Source: Owenia fusiformis
Taxonomy: Eukaryota > Annelida > Polychaeta > Sabellida > Oweniidae
Length of the DNA: 64,000 bases
Direction: 5' to 3'
Assembly (NCBI GenBank): GCA_903813345.2
Contig: CAIIXF020000007.1
Coordinates: 22,493,564-22,557,563, forward strand
Shown piece after piece: positions 8,951 through 20,560 of this stretch. The notes below the pieces were generated by a model, which saw only the letters and a list, made by a program, of their open reading frames with translations, was not told the origin of the DNA and searched no databases. Made by a program: the position numbers and the translations under genes. Each line of letters starts with the position of its first letter. The stretch's first letter is position 1.

Positions 8951-9374
8951 TTCGTTTTTTCTTAGTTAATATATCGCTGACTCTGGTAGTTTTATATCTT
9001 TTCTTTAAATTGTTTGTTTTGGATTTTCTTTTTATCACAGCTTTCTTCTTTTGCGGAGCTCTTTTAATAGGTCTACGTCGTTTGCTATCAATTAATCGAT
9101 TTGGTCTACCTGGAGGTTGCAGAGATCTTTTAAATGTATTCGATCTTTTCCTTCTCTTCAATTCCGCACTTGCTCTCTGCACTACAGCTTGTGATGGGCT
9201 CACTAAATTAATAGTTGACCCGCCTTCTTGGTTGTTTCTTATTGAATATCGGCTATCGTTTAATGAAATGTTCTTTTGAGATTTTTTAGAGTTCATAGGT
9301 AAACTGCGGTTCACTGATGATGCGAAAAAGTGCCCCCATTTAGTATCATCTGGTGTGTAACTAGATAGTCTCAT
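8925..9374 (-). CDS. Polinton small basic protein, probably a core/DNA-associated virion protein
   Basis: 149 residues from the ATG at 9374. The C-terminal half is very Lys/Arg rich (from KRRKRSN on), with basic runs resembling nuclear-localisation or DNA-condensing segments. The frame extends upstream to an ATG at 9419, but that start overlaps the penton gene by 37 bases, whereas the ATG at 9374 lies 8 bases after the penton stop and is preferred. Its last 26 bases overlap the major-capsid start. By position and composition it may correspond to adenovirus-type core or cement proteins; sequence identity to a named family is not evident. Confidence 0.65.
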   Translation of the reverse strand: MRLSSYTPDDTKWGHFFASSVNRSLPMNSKKSQKNISLNDSRYSIRNNQEGGSTINLVSPSQAVVQRASAELKRRKRSNTFKRSLQPPGRPNRLIDSKRRRPIKRAPQKKKAVIKRKSKTNNLKKRYKTTRVSDILTKKKRNGGKAGRK

Positions 9375-9382
9375 CTTGAAGT

Positions 9383-9826
9383 CTATACAATATGCGCTTT
9401 TTTGAAGTGTAACACACAAAAGAACGTATCGTTGTTAAATGAAAAAGCTTCGGTACCCTTTGCTTCTTTTATACTGATAGATATGTGTTGGAATCCTGAT
9501 GGTATAACGGGTGTATAAAGAACAGGGTTAAAAGATTGACAATTCCCAGTGTAGAAAATGTCATCCTGGGTAGCGTGTACTTGTCTTAACAACTGAATAT
9601 TTTCACCGCCAACTATGGTACCGTAACAAAGATTGCATATCACATTCATTACGATTCTCCCGTATACTGTTGGATGTCTCAATTCCACCAATCCACACTG
9701 CCATTGTTCATCAGGATTCAATGAAATATATTCGGGTAATTTAACTGTGAACTTGGTATTATTGTTAGAAGGATATGTATCCATAGAATCAGTGCTGTTC
9801 AAGTATATATAAAATTGTGAAATCAT
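9383..9826 (-). CDS. Polinton minor capsid (penton) protein, unusually short
   Basis: 147 residues. The N-terminus (FYIYLNSTDSMDTYPSNNN, then a KLPEYISL strand and EQWQCGLVEL) and the C-terminus (ISISIKEAKGTEAFSFNN, then an LHF strand) match the two ends of the single jelly-roll penton. Also present is the ICNLCYGTIVGG ... LLRQV strand pair that normally precedes the C-terminus. Family members are usually much longer; the middle third appears missing although the frame is clean. Either this is a compact natural variant or an in-frame deletion. Forms the fivefold vertices. The next gene starts 8 bases after its stop. Confidence 0.82.
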   Translation of the reverse strand: MISQFYIYLNSTDSMDTYPSNNNTKFTVKLPEYISLNPDEQWQCGLVELRHPTVYGRIVMNVICNLCYGTIVGGENIQLLRQVHATQDDIFYTGNCQSFNPVLYTPVIPSGFQHISISIKEAKGTEAFSFNNDTFFCVLHFKKAHIV

Positions 9827-9961
9827 GTTTCAACCTCAAGAGATCTAGTATTTATGAGTATTTTTTCTTAATCAAGTATATTTATGATATACCGGGAAAA
9901 CAAAAACATGACAGATTTACATTTCTTCATTTATTTTGTAACTTAAATTGTACATTAAAAT
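9827..9961. other. Spacer between PC4-like gene and penton gene
   Basis: AT-rich 135-base gap on the Polinton minus strand. It contains the PC4-like gene's 3' end and the penton leader. No terminator or promoter motif identified. Confidence 0.3.
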
Positions 9962-11166
9962 TTATGTTCTTTTTTGCAAATACTCAATAGCAGTATTCAG
10001 ACAATTGGTAACTTCACCATCATCATCGGTCCTTTTGTGGATTATGCAGTTCAGGCATGTCTCTATCTCTTCGGTTAAATCACATTTTCTAAGCGCACAC
10101 ACATTCATTTCCATCCAAGATATTTGAGCATCATCGTGCAACTTTAAATGGGATTGAAGATTTTTGTAAACCTCATTGACCTCACCATCGTCTAGCATCT
10201 CCAAGGCAGTTTCGTGAGATGTAACAATCTCCAAACATCCGCCTGGTCCCATGTGCTGCATACAATAAATCAAAATCATTTTCAGGTATGCACAATTATG
10301 TGGTGTGCATCTGGATGTTTCCTGTATACAATCGCTGATTATTAAAATGATAATTGCGAATATATTAGTCTTCTTGGATTTTTTTATATGATCATTAAAA
10401 TAATAAATTATGTATTTACCTGGGTTTGACTTGGGTGGTCAATTTTGCATCCTTCGCATTCCTGACTATCAATCAGTTTATTTATATTATCACAGAGTAA
10501 ACGAATGAAACACTGTTTCAAAATACTTTCGTTTTTAGGCATAGATACCCACTGCTTCTGAATTTGCACGTTTGATTCATTAGATAGATTATTGTCTATC
10601 ATCGCCTGCATGGCTTGTGCTCTTAGAAAATACCAGTCTCCGGATAATTGTCCATCACTCCTTGTGCATATATATCGATATCTCAATGAGAGCCTTGCTT
10701 TCTGCTTTTCCTTTATTTCATCTTCATCAAAACATAATTTTCTTTTCTGCGGTAACAAACTGTTGATCTTATAAGATAATAATTTTATTTTAGCCCAGGC
10801 ATTAGCAGTAATTGTTATAGATTTTGCAGGAACCACTTCTCCATCAAGTGTAACAACTATGAAACGTAAAAACTGTTCGTCCTTCAGGGCTGATAAAGTT
10901 ACTATCTTTTCGTTGCCAATAACAAATTCTTTTAAGTAGTCTTTATCGGAAAGACACTCATCTATTGCTGCGGTATTAGCTTGAAACTTACGCCATTGTG
11001 CTGGTGAGAAGTAAAATAAGGACCAGTAGTGGTCACTCTTTTCTTTACTCCACCGTTTCTCGCATAACATACCGCAGATCCCATGTTTCGTTTTTGAAAC
11101 ATCGAATGTTAAATGTTTCTCCAATGGGAAGCTCTCTAGTGTCTCCAACACTCCGGGTACTGCCAT
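9962..11166 (-). CDS. Polinton PC4-like protein with split zinc motif (two exons)
   Basis: Coding exons 11166-10420 and 10255-9962, phase 0, 346 residues. Residues ~82-138 resemble the single-stranded-DNA-binding core of transcriptional coactivator PC4 (strands at KIVTLSALK, FLRFIVVTLDGEVVP, then a helix AWAKIKLL). The C-terminal part carries Cys237-x2-Cys240-x3-His244 before the intron and His250, Cys256 after it, so splicing completes a likely zinc site. Cys-rich helices follow in exon 2. A similar HPSQ...H...C signature occurs in Polinton proteins I know, but its function is not established. A role in viral transcription or replication is inference. Confidence 0.72.
10256..10419 (-). other. 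Spliceosomal intron in the PC4-like gene (164 nt)
   Basis: Exon CAG, donor GTAAAT at 10419, acceptor TATGCAG ending at 10256; phase 0. Without splicing, the upstream frame ends three codons past the donor. The intron lies inside the cysteine/histidine motif. Confidence 0.8.
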
Positions 11167-11593
11167 TTTTTCGTAACGATGAAGCTACAGTATTGTAACA
11201 TTACCCTTTCCATCTTATATACAAATTGTTATTGACATATTGATAGCTCGATTATGTAATGATTGATTATGTACCATCCTTTCAAAGACTTATCATATTT
11301 GAGATAATGTAAAGAGATATCTTGAAAATACCTCGATTTTAAGTTACCACAAAACTGTCATCGCAGTTTTAAGGTTCTCTGTCTTATCACGGTATATCAT
11401 TCTTGGTATCTCATTATTAGACATCACATTCTGGCATCTCACTTTAGGCACTCCCCCCCCCCCCCCTCGGCAAGGTAGTCTCAGCATCTCATTCTTGGCA
11501 TCGCATTTTTAGACACCGCAACATCTCATTCCTGGCATCGCATTTTTAGATACCGCAAAGTAATCCCGTGCCTCCTTAACATACACTACTGGT
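11167..11593. repeat. Polinton subterminal region with short imperfect repeats and a C15 run
   Basis: Non-coding. From about 11,400 a module built on catctcattcttggcatcg recurs roughly three times (near 11,425, 11,486 and 11,523), interrupted by a long run of C near 11,452-11,466. It lies outside the first Polinton gene and may be part of the terminal inverted repeat, but its mirror copy is outside the window. Confidence 0.55.
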
Positions 11594-11920
11594 GTTACCC
11601 TAGTTGTATGCCATTTTCAAGGTGTTGCTATAGTTATATGCCATTTTCAAGGTGTTGCCATAGTTGTATGCCATTTTCAAGGTGTTGCCATAGTTGTATG
11701 CCATTTTCAAGGTGTTGCCATAGTTGTATGCCATTTTCAAGGTATGACCCTAGTTGTATGCCATTTTCAAGGTGTTTTCATAGTTGTATGCCATTTTCAA
11801 GGTGTTGTCATAGTTGTATGCCATGTTCAAGGTGTTGCCATAGTTATATGCCACTTTCAAGATGTTGCCATTGTTATATGCCACTTTCAAGATGTTGCCA
11901 TAGTTGTATGCCATTGTTTA
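11594..11920. repeat. Minisatellite, 30-bp unit, 11 copies
   Basis: Unit core atgccattttcaaggtgttg followed by ccatagttgt. The atgcca word recurs every 30 bases from 11,608 to 11,908. Most units differ by one to three bases; the last three are most diverged. Period divisible by three, so open frames here (CMPFSRCCHS-type repeats) are a by-product. It may mark the outer end of the Polinton. Confidence 0.93.
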
Positions 11921-12185
11921 ATTAAGGTGTAGTCATTATTATATGATAGCACAACTGGCAAATAGAGGAATTTTACTCATATTTATCTCAAAACTATGTG
12001 GCAAATGATAATTTTAATCTCATTATGTAATTGTTCAATAACTAAATCCTGTAAATATCCTGTAAAGCAAGTACTTTATGATTATGTAGAGGTACCTATT
12101 TTATACAGAATAAAAAGAGGAAAATAAGAGGAATATGGCGAACAAGTATCTGGTTCCAGTACTTCGCTCCATTGTTTACTGAAGT

Positions 12186-12306
12186 CAGAAACTGAATTTT
12201 GGGGGAAATGGTGCAGATAATGCTTGAATAGATAAATGCTTTACTAGAAATTGAATTTTGGGGGAAAATGGTGCAGATAATGCTTGAACAGATAAATGCT
12301 TTACTA
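12186..12306. repeat. Tandem duplication of about 58 bp
   Basis: Two near-identical copies of a segment beginning gaaactgaattttggggg / gaaattgaattttggggg and ending aaatgctttacta, with one or two base differences. Confidence 0.85.
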
Positions 12307-12362
12307 TATGATATCTTTGTTTTGATTTTGAATGGTTATATTTATTTTATGATATGTCAAGT

Positions 12363-12405
12363 CATGGGCTTTCAACTAGAATTATAATTAAATTGAAAGC
12401 CCATG
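12363..12405. repeat. Perfect inverted repeat, 13-bp arms
   Basis: catgggctttcaa (12,363-12,375) and its exact complement ttgaaagcccatg (12,393-12,405), separated by 17 AT-rich bases. A possible miniature element remnant. Confidence 0.8.
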
Positions 12406-15400
12406 GTCAAGTCAAAGATTAACAATTACAATTTCACAAATTGTCTGTAAAATGAAGTAACGATAAATTAAAAATTAATAAATAGCATTATGTACATCCC
12501 ATTTTAATACCTAATTTTGATTGATCAAAGAGCAGTCAATAATTCTGACTATTGACCTGGCTGATTGACATCATATTGATGAATAAGATAACATTAGGAA
12601 AATATAAATTGAAACAATGGTTGAATTTTCTGTGATTCAAAATGCAGAGACATCTTTATGTGGTTTCATTGATTAAAGCAAACTACACGAAGACAGAAAG
12701 ATTACAATACAATACTGTACTTCCATTTACAGTTCTTATCACCTGTTTCATCTGTTGCTTACAGAAATATATCTTTTTCATCAAGTTATGAATAATTTAT
12801 GGAAATGGAGTTTAAAAAGAGTCGGGCTAAATTAGAATGTCTTATCTGATGCCATACTCCCCTCACTTCTGACATTTGTTAGTATCATCTTTGAAGGATA
12901 CAATTTGTTGGTGAAAGTGATACAGAGTTTATGGCTTATCAGACTCATTAGTGGCATACAGGAGTAAATAATTCAAGCATATCAGTTTATCAGGTTATAT
13001 TATTAGTCAGTAGACCTTATATGAAGTAGAGTTGTATATTGGTTTGAGATATTAACAATATACAGACACAAAGGGCAACATTTGAAAAGGCACATTTTTA
13101 CCAACATTCCCGTCAACTTCATTAATTCGGCTCCCATTTTTGGGAAGGTGTATTCTGATACTCATGACTTCTTCATTCATTCTTTTATACAGAGCTTCAT
13201 CTTATGATATACACAATTGACTTAGTTTTGGGAATGGTATTTTAGACCATGTCTTGAGACATCACCCATTATGAACACACATCAAGTCATGCTATCTTTA
13301 TCTAATGGTGAGTGGTATCTTTTGGGGGACCCATTCTGCCTTGCCTATGAATAGCATCAAGTCATGCAATTCTTTGTCAAAAGATGATTGGTATGGTTTG
13401 GGGGACTTGGGAGACATTGACACTCAGGGCATTTTCCAACTCAAGAAATATATATCTGATACATGTATCAACATATTTTGTCCCATGAGGTTCATTTAAT
13501 TTTTTTTTCAAAAAGTATTGCACTAAACCCCTGTATTGCCCCTTTTCAATATATATGATTGGGCAATAGATGGGGGATAGCAGTGCTAGAACCACCCATG
13601 GTGCAAGACACTATAGAATGCTTCCAGATAATTTCAATATTGAAATAAAAGTTTGTATGCTTATTGCATATACATGTATTGTGATACATATTTCCAAGTA
13701 ACACCTGACCAACACCTGTCTGTTTGTATATATGTAATTAATGGGATTGCACATAGTTTCACTTCTAAACATACGATAAATATTGATATAAGAACCAAAT
13801 TTGGATTTGCAAGATGCTAAATAATATGATATGACTTAATTAATCTATGGATGTTTATACCGTTTCTTAGATTGCATGACTATATTTCAAAGAACACCTG
13901 TAAAATTGTTTCACCCTGGCTGATAACTAGGCCAATTTGTCAGGATATTACACACAGTTAGCATGTTGCTTATTTATCAACTGTAAATTATACATCTACA
14001 TTGCATGTAAATTATGAAAACGTTTCCTTTGCAACTTACCCTTTGTTAGAGCTGGGTTCCATTTGCACTCTTTAAATTAGAGATGATTCTTTCATATAGC
14101 CTGTATCCAATCAGAAAATCATCAGACTACTTTTTGCATATACAGTGAACATTTGAACATTCTCTTAATGTGAACACTTTTTCTCGGCCCCAAATTTATT
14201 ATTTCCCATTTACTTAAATATTTATAAACCTTGAAAATGTGAATACTTGCTTATCCGCACACTTTTGACTGGTCTATGAGGCGTTTGGATTATGTATTTC
14301 TTTTATTGACAAGAGTGTCAAAGCATGACACATTAGTCTATGTACAAACTAAGAAACTAATCTAACTAAAAATAACTATAAACTATGAGAATACATGGAT
14401 AAAATTAACTCAAAAATAAAACTACATATAGGAGGGACTTCAACTGTCAATTGTAAGTCCTTGGTTAAAGTCTAGATGCACATGGGATTGGTAGTACAGC
14501 ACTCTAATTGTTAGTTTGCACTAGAATTTTGAAGGAATGGTAAATATATTTTCCTATATGTCTTTGGATTGTGATGTTTTGTTTATTCATGATCATATTA
14601 AACTTGCCTCATTTAAAATAAAATTTTGACCAATTGTTTCTTTCATCTTCTAAATTAAGATTTCCCTTTTATCATACATGTTTTACTTTAGTTTCAATCA
14701 ACTGCCTTAAATGGTCATGAAATGTGGGTTTCATGTATGTGTAGAATTGTGATAAACTTTAGTGTCACTTGCAGGAGTACAGGGTATGACAGTATGCATG
14801 TACAGTAAATTTTCAATCTTTAAATGTTTTCATTTCTTGATGTACACCCTGTATTTATGTATTTGCACACACGGCTAAACAATTAGGTAAAGAATGAGAG
14901 TACTGTATGTAGCTTTCTTATTTCTATCACTTTCTTGTTTGCAATCCATATTTAAAGTACATTTTAATGTACAGATCTTTTCTAATGTTAAATGTAGATG
15001 TACTATCAAACATGTTTGATTCCTCCATGCAATTTTCACAAATACTGAAATTTTATTATTTTCTTAAAAATCACAGATCTTCAACATGTAGTATTCACAA
15101 ACGAAACCATTTTCAATGTCCAGCAAATACATGTCAGGAAATTCTCTTGTGAAACAGTATTAAACTTGGATGTAATTCAGCTGTTAATGTTGAAACAATT
15201 TTCATTATATTTAGTTCCCTCGATCAACTATTTATGTTCAATTAAATGTTCACCTGGCTTGACCTTTGTTTTAGAACTAGGCGTGTTAGCTTCTGGCAAA
15301 TTATTTTTGTTACTTGATATGTGGGCAGAAAGGCCCATAAACAATACACAGGCTACACCCATAAAGAGAGTATTAATTGAATAATAGGCCTCATATATTA

Positions 15401-17009
15401 CAATTTACCTTGAAAGCTATTGTTTTTATACGGACCTTGCAATGGGATGTCACCTATTTTATCATATAATAAGCTTGTTCGTAAGTACCATAAATATAAA
15501 TAACAAGCAGATCAACTTATATAACTACTGTCCTAAATATGAAATAGAAATTGTTTAAAAAGGTTAAAGACTGGAATTCACTGATTTTTAAAATAATATC
15601 GTTAAAAAAATTTTATTGACAAGGGTGACACTATTGTTATTGACTATTCATCCCCGAAATGCTGTCACTTTGTGAAATACTTCACCTGTTCATACTGAAC
15701 AAAAAACATTATTTAATCAACAATAGAATTACATAAAGTTTAATTAAAAATTGAATTTAAATTTCCTGTATAGTAGGTGATAGCAGATTTCATTATGTGT
15801 GACTCATAATTTACTGAACTTTGTGTCAGGTTGATTACATTTTTTGTCTTGTTAAATTTTGCGTCATTATTATTGCTCCATCAAGCTTTAGCTCTGTGGA
15901 TGTCATAGGCCACCTTAATGTAATATTCCTGTAATTGTTAAGGTTAGAAGGAAAAAAAACATTAAAATTAGTTGTTCAAGTTCAACTCTATAGTCTTGTA
16001 CTAACTTTAATTTCTAGAACACAAACTCACATTCATAGTTTCTGGGGGGGGGGCAATGATGATATGTGGAAGGGGACAAGCTATTTTACGATAGACCATA
16101 AAACATCAAAAATGAATAAATCTTGTTTTGTAATGGAAGAATATCTTCTCTCTAATTGTCCTTTTGTTATGAACTAGCATAGAGGTTCTATGGAACATGT
16201 AGTTTTAGTTTTAATTGAAACTTGTCACCATTTTTTAGAATAAATTTTGAGTGGAATTACGCCAAGGACCAGGGATGCCCTATGAGCTCATCAAACTGAA
16301 CAACTAACAAACACCACATTGATAATAAGGGCATGTGAAACCATACCACCTCGAGACAGAAATTATGTTTTTATGGTATTTTTATGGGCCAGACATTCAA
16401 TATGGAAGTTGTGATAATGACCCAGTCTTCCAGGCCCCTTGAATGAGATCTACAAATGTATATACATTCATATAAATTAATTGAAAGAACCATGGGAAAT
16501 AAACATTAAAATAATCAAAAGGATGAATTTCAGTTGAATAACACAGTAGTTAAAGATAAGAAAATAGTTCATGTTTATTTAAGTTCAGGGGGAAATATCC
16601 AGGGTATCAGCGATTGTTATTAGTCAAGGACCCCGATCATCAGGGCATGGGTGCTTATAGATCATTACTAGCAATAACCTCCGCCATAAATATATTGTAA
16701 AAAATCAATTAAACCGAGCCATACATGCGTATGATCAAGAACCTGTTATGTTGTCTCTGAGTTTGACTTATTTTATCTTACCAGTGAGGCTTGAATAATA
16801 TGTAAGGTGAAAATAATTCAAACTTATCTTGAGTTGTGCTAGAATGCTTCAGATAGCATGATGATACGCTGGGAGTTATCATGATTTAAGAATTCCTTAA
16901 AGTTATGAGAATGGATAAAACAAATGCAATACATGCATGTTGAAACACTGAATACTGTATATGTCTAATTTTATTGTGACATTATTAAAGTGTCCAACTT
17001 TTTGTGGAT
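12406..17009. other. Gene-less AT-rich stretch
   Basis: No coding signal, RNA gene or well-bounded element was found. Open frames are short, lack splice or codon support and are scattered on both strands. A ttttattgacaag(a/g)gtg motif occurs near 14,300 and 15,613, and a run of G near 16,045. Confidence 0.5.
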
Positions 17010-17100
17010 GGGGTTCGGTGTTTGGCATTGTGAGGTTGGTGTTTGGTGTCTGTAACAAATGGCAGTTGGTGAGATTTTGCACATTAATGCCTTGTTACTT
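17010..17100 (+). repeat. Dispersed repeat, copy 1 (ctgtaacaaatggcag family)
   Basis: Contains gtgtctgtaacaaatggcag followed by a ttggtgagattttgc segment and atgccttgtt. The same string order recurs near 26,341, 39,519 and 63,940, and in decayed form near 53,965 and 54,850, so this is an interspersed repeat family, possibly a SINE or MITE. Boundaries are not resolved. Confidence 0.6.
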
Positions 17101-17609
17101 TTTACTTGATTGTATTAGACTATACTAAGGTATCAAACTGCACATTAGTGAGCACCAGAAATGATCAGCCTTGTTACTGTTTTACACAAAGTAAAATGCT
17201 TTATGACAACATCAAAACTTAAATAAAATAGTTCAGCAATTGAATATCAACCAATAGTCATAATGAATGCATAGATGTTTCCTCACAAATATTTAACCAT
17301 AACAGTTATATTATCATTTTCAAAGAACAATCAAAAAGAACTGAGCTGGCGCTATTGATCATGTGTAATTGATAGGGTAAAATTTCAAGAATTCTTCAAA
17401 TGTTCAATAACAAATATGTGAGGGCCAATAAATACAAGTCAAAATCATTATACACTTCATGATGGTTTGTTTTTGTAGGTTTTAACACTAGGTATCACAT
17501 TTCTATGTAATGAACTATAATGTCAATAGCACTATGCTGAGTTTGTACTTTTTTTAAACATTGCAAAGTGTTATCCCTTGGAATTAAAAAATCACTTGGA
17601 TTAAGTAGG

Positions 17610-17755
17610 GCATTATAAAATTCTGTTAAAAAATGTCATAGATGTTATTGAATTCTGTAACATTTTCTCCGATAGATCTCATAGAATTCTGTAAAATTTT
17701 CTTTCATAGATGTTCTAGAATTCTGTAACATTTTCATTCATAGCTTCATTGATTT
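17610..17755. repeat. Imperfect tandem repeat, about 45-bp unit
   Basis: Four degenerate copies built on gaattctgtaacattttc followed by a tcatagatgtt-like segment. Confidence 0.7.
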
Positions 17756-19483
17756 AAAACATTCTATGAATGCACAATATGTAGGAGTTTTATGAAGAGT
17801 TTAATTTAGAGCCATTATTAGTCCTGTGTCAATGAATGATATTTTCTATTTTGTGATGTCAAATACCGGAATTATAGGACCAACCTTTCGACCCCTATAG
17901 ATTAGAATACACATGAGAATTTGTACAGTTTGTTTGAACTAGTAGAAGCCAAATATTTTTAGTGTACATTTGTTAATTTAAAAAAGTATTTCGATCTGTC
18001 TTATTTCATTTTAAAGAAAAGTTGATTTAATAGAGCTTTATGTTGTTTTCATGTTGAATTGAAAGAGGCTAATCATTAAAGGGTCAGAAATTGTGCCTCC
18101 CCTTTTGATGTTTTCTCTGAAAACTAAAACATTTTTTAATATACAAAATAAAAGTCAGAATACAATGTTTATTTATTGTAATGGGTAACACACATTAAAA
18201 AACAATATTCCCTTTTCTTTTCTTTTCTTTTGTATGAAAGATGGGGATATATTTAGAATGGGTGAAATATGATTGGAAAATGTATTTTGAATGACAACAT
18301 AGATACACTTTCAGACTCTAAGGTTGTGTTTCGATCTTTGCAGAAACCTTTCCAAAAATAAATCTTAATTTAAGAATATTTTGGGCTCATATCATTCATT
18401 GTCCTAATATGAGGAAAACTAATGATTTTTACATTTACTTGTTAATTTTCTATTAATGTGGATATCTACACATTATTATTTGGGAAACTCCATATATTTG
18501 AATACTCAGTATATTTTACCATTTGATAAGATAATATGGATCTTTTAGGAGATAATTTATTTGAGATGGTAAAGAATATAAGATTGATAGATCGATTGTT
18601 ATGTGTACCCCATATATCTCTGACCTTGACTTAAAGGTAGATCTTCACTTTTACAAAAAAAGAATGTAACAAATATTATTGGAAACATTCTACAGTATTG
18701 TGTAAATACATGTATCCACATGAATAGTGTGAAAAATATAACCAATATTATTTGTAAATATACATGTAATTTTGAAAAAAACATATAAATTACTCAAAAA
18801 TTCTCTGAATGCGGATCTACCTTAACCTCTTGAATCCCAGGCTCTAAAATCGGTTGAAACCAGAGAATTTTTCATTTTTGCCACCTTTTGACATTTTGCT
18901 ACATGCATATACAGCTGTAGATGCTCAACTTAGTAAAATCAGATGGCAGGGATCATTTCTACAAATTTTAAAACAAGTTTTTTGAAAATTGGATGAAAAT
19001 TGTTCAAATAAGAGCAATTTTAGTGAAAAATTTTGTGACCAGGTAGTCAAGAGGTTAAAAACTATCAACTTTAAAAGGAACTCTGAGCAACATTGTCTGG
19101 AAAGCTTTAGTGTTAATGATACATTTAATTTTCTGTGTTTCTGTGATGGCATGTGGTTAAAGCATCTTTTTAAGTAGCTATCGGAGCCAAGTTAGTTTGT
19201 TACTATGGTTACTTATAGACTCCCTAATCATTGATACACCTTGTATTACTAGCCTTCGTGATTTAAAACATTGTTTTTTAGGCTTTGGAATCTAACTGGT
19301 GGAATTTAAGATCTTGTGTTATGGTGTTGGATAGTAGGGTGCACATACAGTACATCAATATTGCTGGCAGCGGACATTTGAAAAGCACATGTTGGGAGAT
19401 TTTCTTCCTTCTTTTACTCTCATGGGACAATGAGGATATCCCAGCCCACTTCATTGTTATATCTAATGATGGCATCGAGATTT
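17756..19483. other. Gene-less AT-rich stretch
   Basis: No gene, element end or structured RNA recognised. It includes a short (ttttc)n run near 18,207. Confidence 0.45.
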
Positions 19484-19605
19484 ACTCTTTTTACTTACAA
19501 TGGTGACATGGGAGTTTTCCCCCTCTTTTTACTTACATGGTTACATGGGAGTTTTCCCCCTCTTTTTACTTACAATGGTTACATGGGAATTTTCCTTCTC
19601 TTTAC
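19484..19605. repeat. Tandem repeat, about 40-46-bp unit, three copies
   Basis: Built on ctttttacttacaatggt with an acatgggagttttccccct half. The third copy is shorter and diverged. Confidence 0.8.
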
Positions 19606-20199
19606 CTGGTTATTGTCTCTAATGACGTTTCTGAGCTTTCCTCATTATAATGTCTGGTTTCTGCCTTGATTTGGCCAATTAAGGTAATAGATAATGAAAA
19701 CCATTAGCAAAACATTCGTTTTCTGATCTCAATTATAGCCTCAGACTTCCTGTATCATGCTTACTTGCAACTAAATTGATGGAACCTCTACAAAAGCTAT
19801 ATCCATTGAACCAAAACAAGAAACCTTAGAATTGATACTGGATCCCATTAGTTGGGTTAAATAAGTAATGTTTTTCCTAGGGCTGTTAAGCCAACAAGTG
19901 TTAGACTTTCTCATTACTGTTTCATCAAAAAGCGTTTTTAGTGTTTGATTCATGGCGTCGTTTGTAAGCTCTTCCATTGTAGGCAAGGCAATTTATCGAC
20001 ATTATCTCGAAAAATATCAACAGTTTCATGTAAAATGCAATTATAAGACCAATGCCCCGGGATTACTTTTGAAATTACATTTGGAAGATTTGGGAATGAC
20101 CTTAAATCACATTAGAAGAGATTAGTTTGGAAAATAACTTTTGGGGTGTGTATTGTAGGATTTTATCATATACATTAATAGATAGGAATCATTAGAAAC

Positions 20200-20560
20200 T
20201 TAAATAGCTACCCTTTGCATTCGTTTGACTTCACTTCTTAAAAGAGAGCTTCGTCTTCACTCTTTCAAACTAAAATAAAACTCTGAACTCACCGCGCCAA
20301 TCAGTGTTCATCGGCCAAATTTGACCGACGTTCTATATATGGTCATTCCTTCTGACGTCATCATAGAGCCCGGAATTGACCAATGACATGCATATATTTA
20401 ATTAGAACGCATTTGGCGTGTTTCTTCAAGCTCGCTGATTGGTGGAAGAAAGGTCAGCGCGTAGGTCAGAAGTGATTTACTACCCAAACTGTCACCGATA
20501 CCCTTCGTGGGCAGAGTGTAGTTTAACTAGACTCTGCGCGCAGGGTATTAAATAGCTTGA
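20200..20560. other. GC-richer island with CCAAT and CRE-like sites; possible MITE or regulatory element
   Basis: Stands out from its AT-rich surroundings. It contains ccaatcag and, near the other side, ctgattgg in inverted orientation, a CRE-like tgacgtca near 20,353 and a tatata stretch. Weakly matching inverted ends (aaatagctaccct near 20,204; agggtattaaatagctt near 20,545) suggest a short transposon rather than a promoter; neither is proven. Confidence 0.35.

Larger units (their letters stand above)
4699..11166 (-). mobile_element. Polinton/Maverick virus-like transposon, partial
   Basis: A block of minus-strand genes gives the diagnosis: PC4-like gene, penton, basic protein, major capsid, adenain-type protease, chromodomain integrase and FtsK/HerA-type packaging ATPase, followed by the truncated small gene at 4914. 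This set is specific to Polintons and the related adintoviruses. Nothing is broken inside the ORFs. PolB is absent and should lie beyond the LINE, left of the window. The right terminal inverted repeat cannot be fixed because its partner is outside the window; the element may extend through the tandem repeats to about 11,925. Confidence 0.88.

Noticed and set aside
11167-11593. Exact Polinton terminal inverted repeat
   Set aside because: The opposite end is outside the window and no 6-bp target duplication can be tested, so no boundary is claimed.
11594-11920. CRISPR-like array
   Set aside because: Units are contiguous variants without unique spacers, in an animal genome.
11608-11932. CMPFSRCCHS repeat frame resembling a cysteine-rich protein
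   Set aside because: A 30-bp minisatellite with no start context, signal peptide or splice support.
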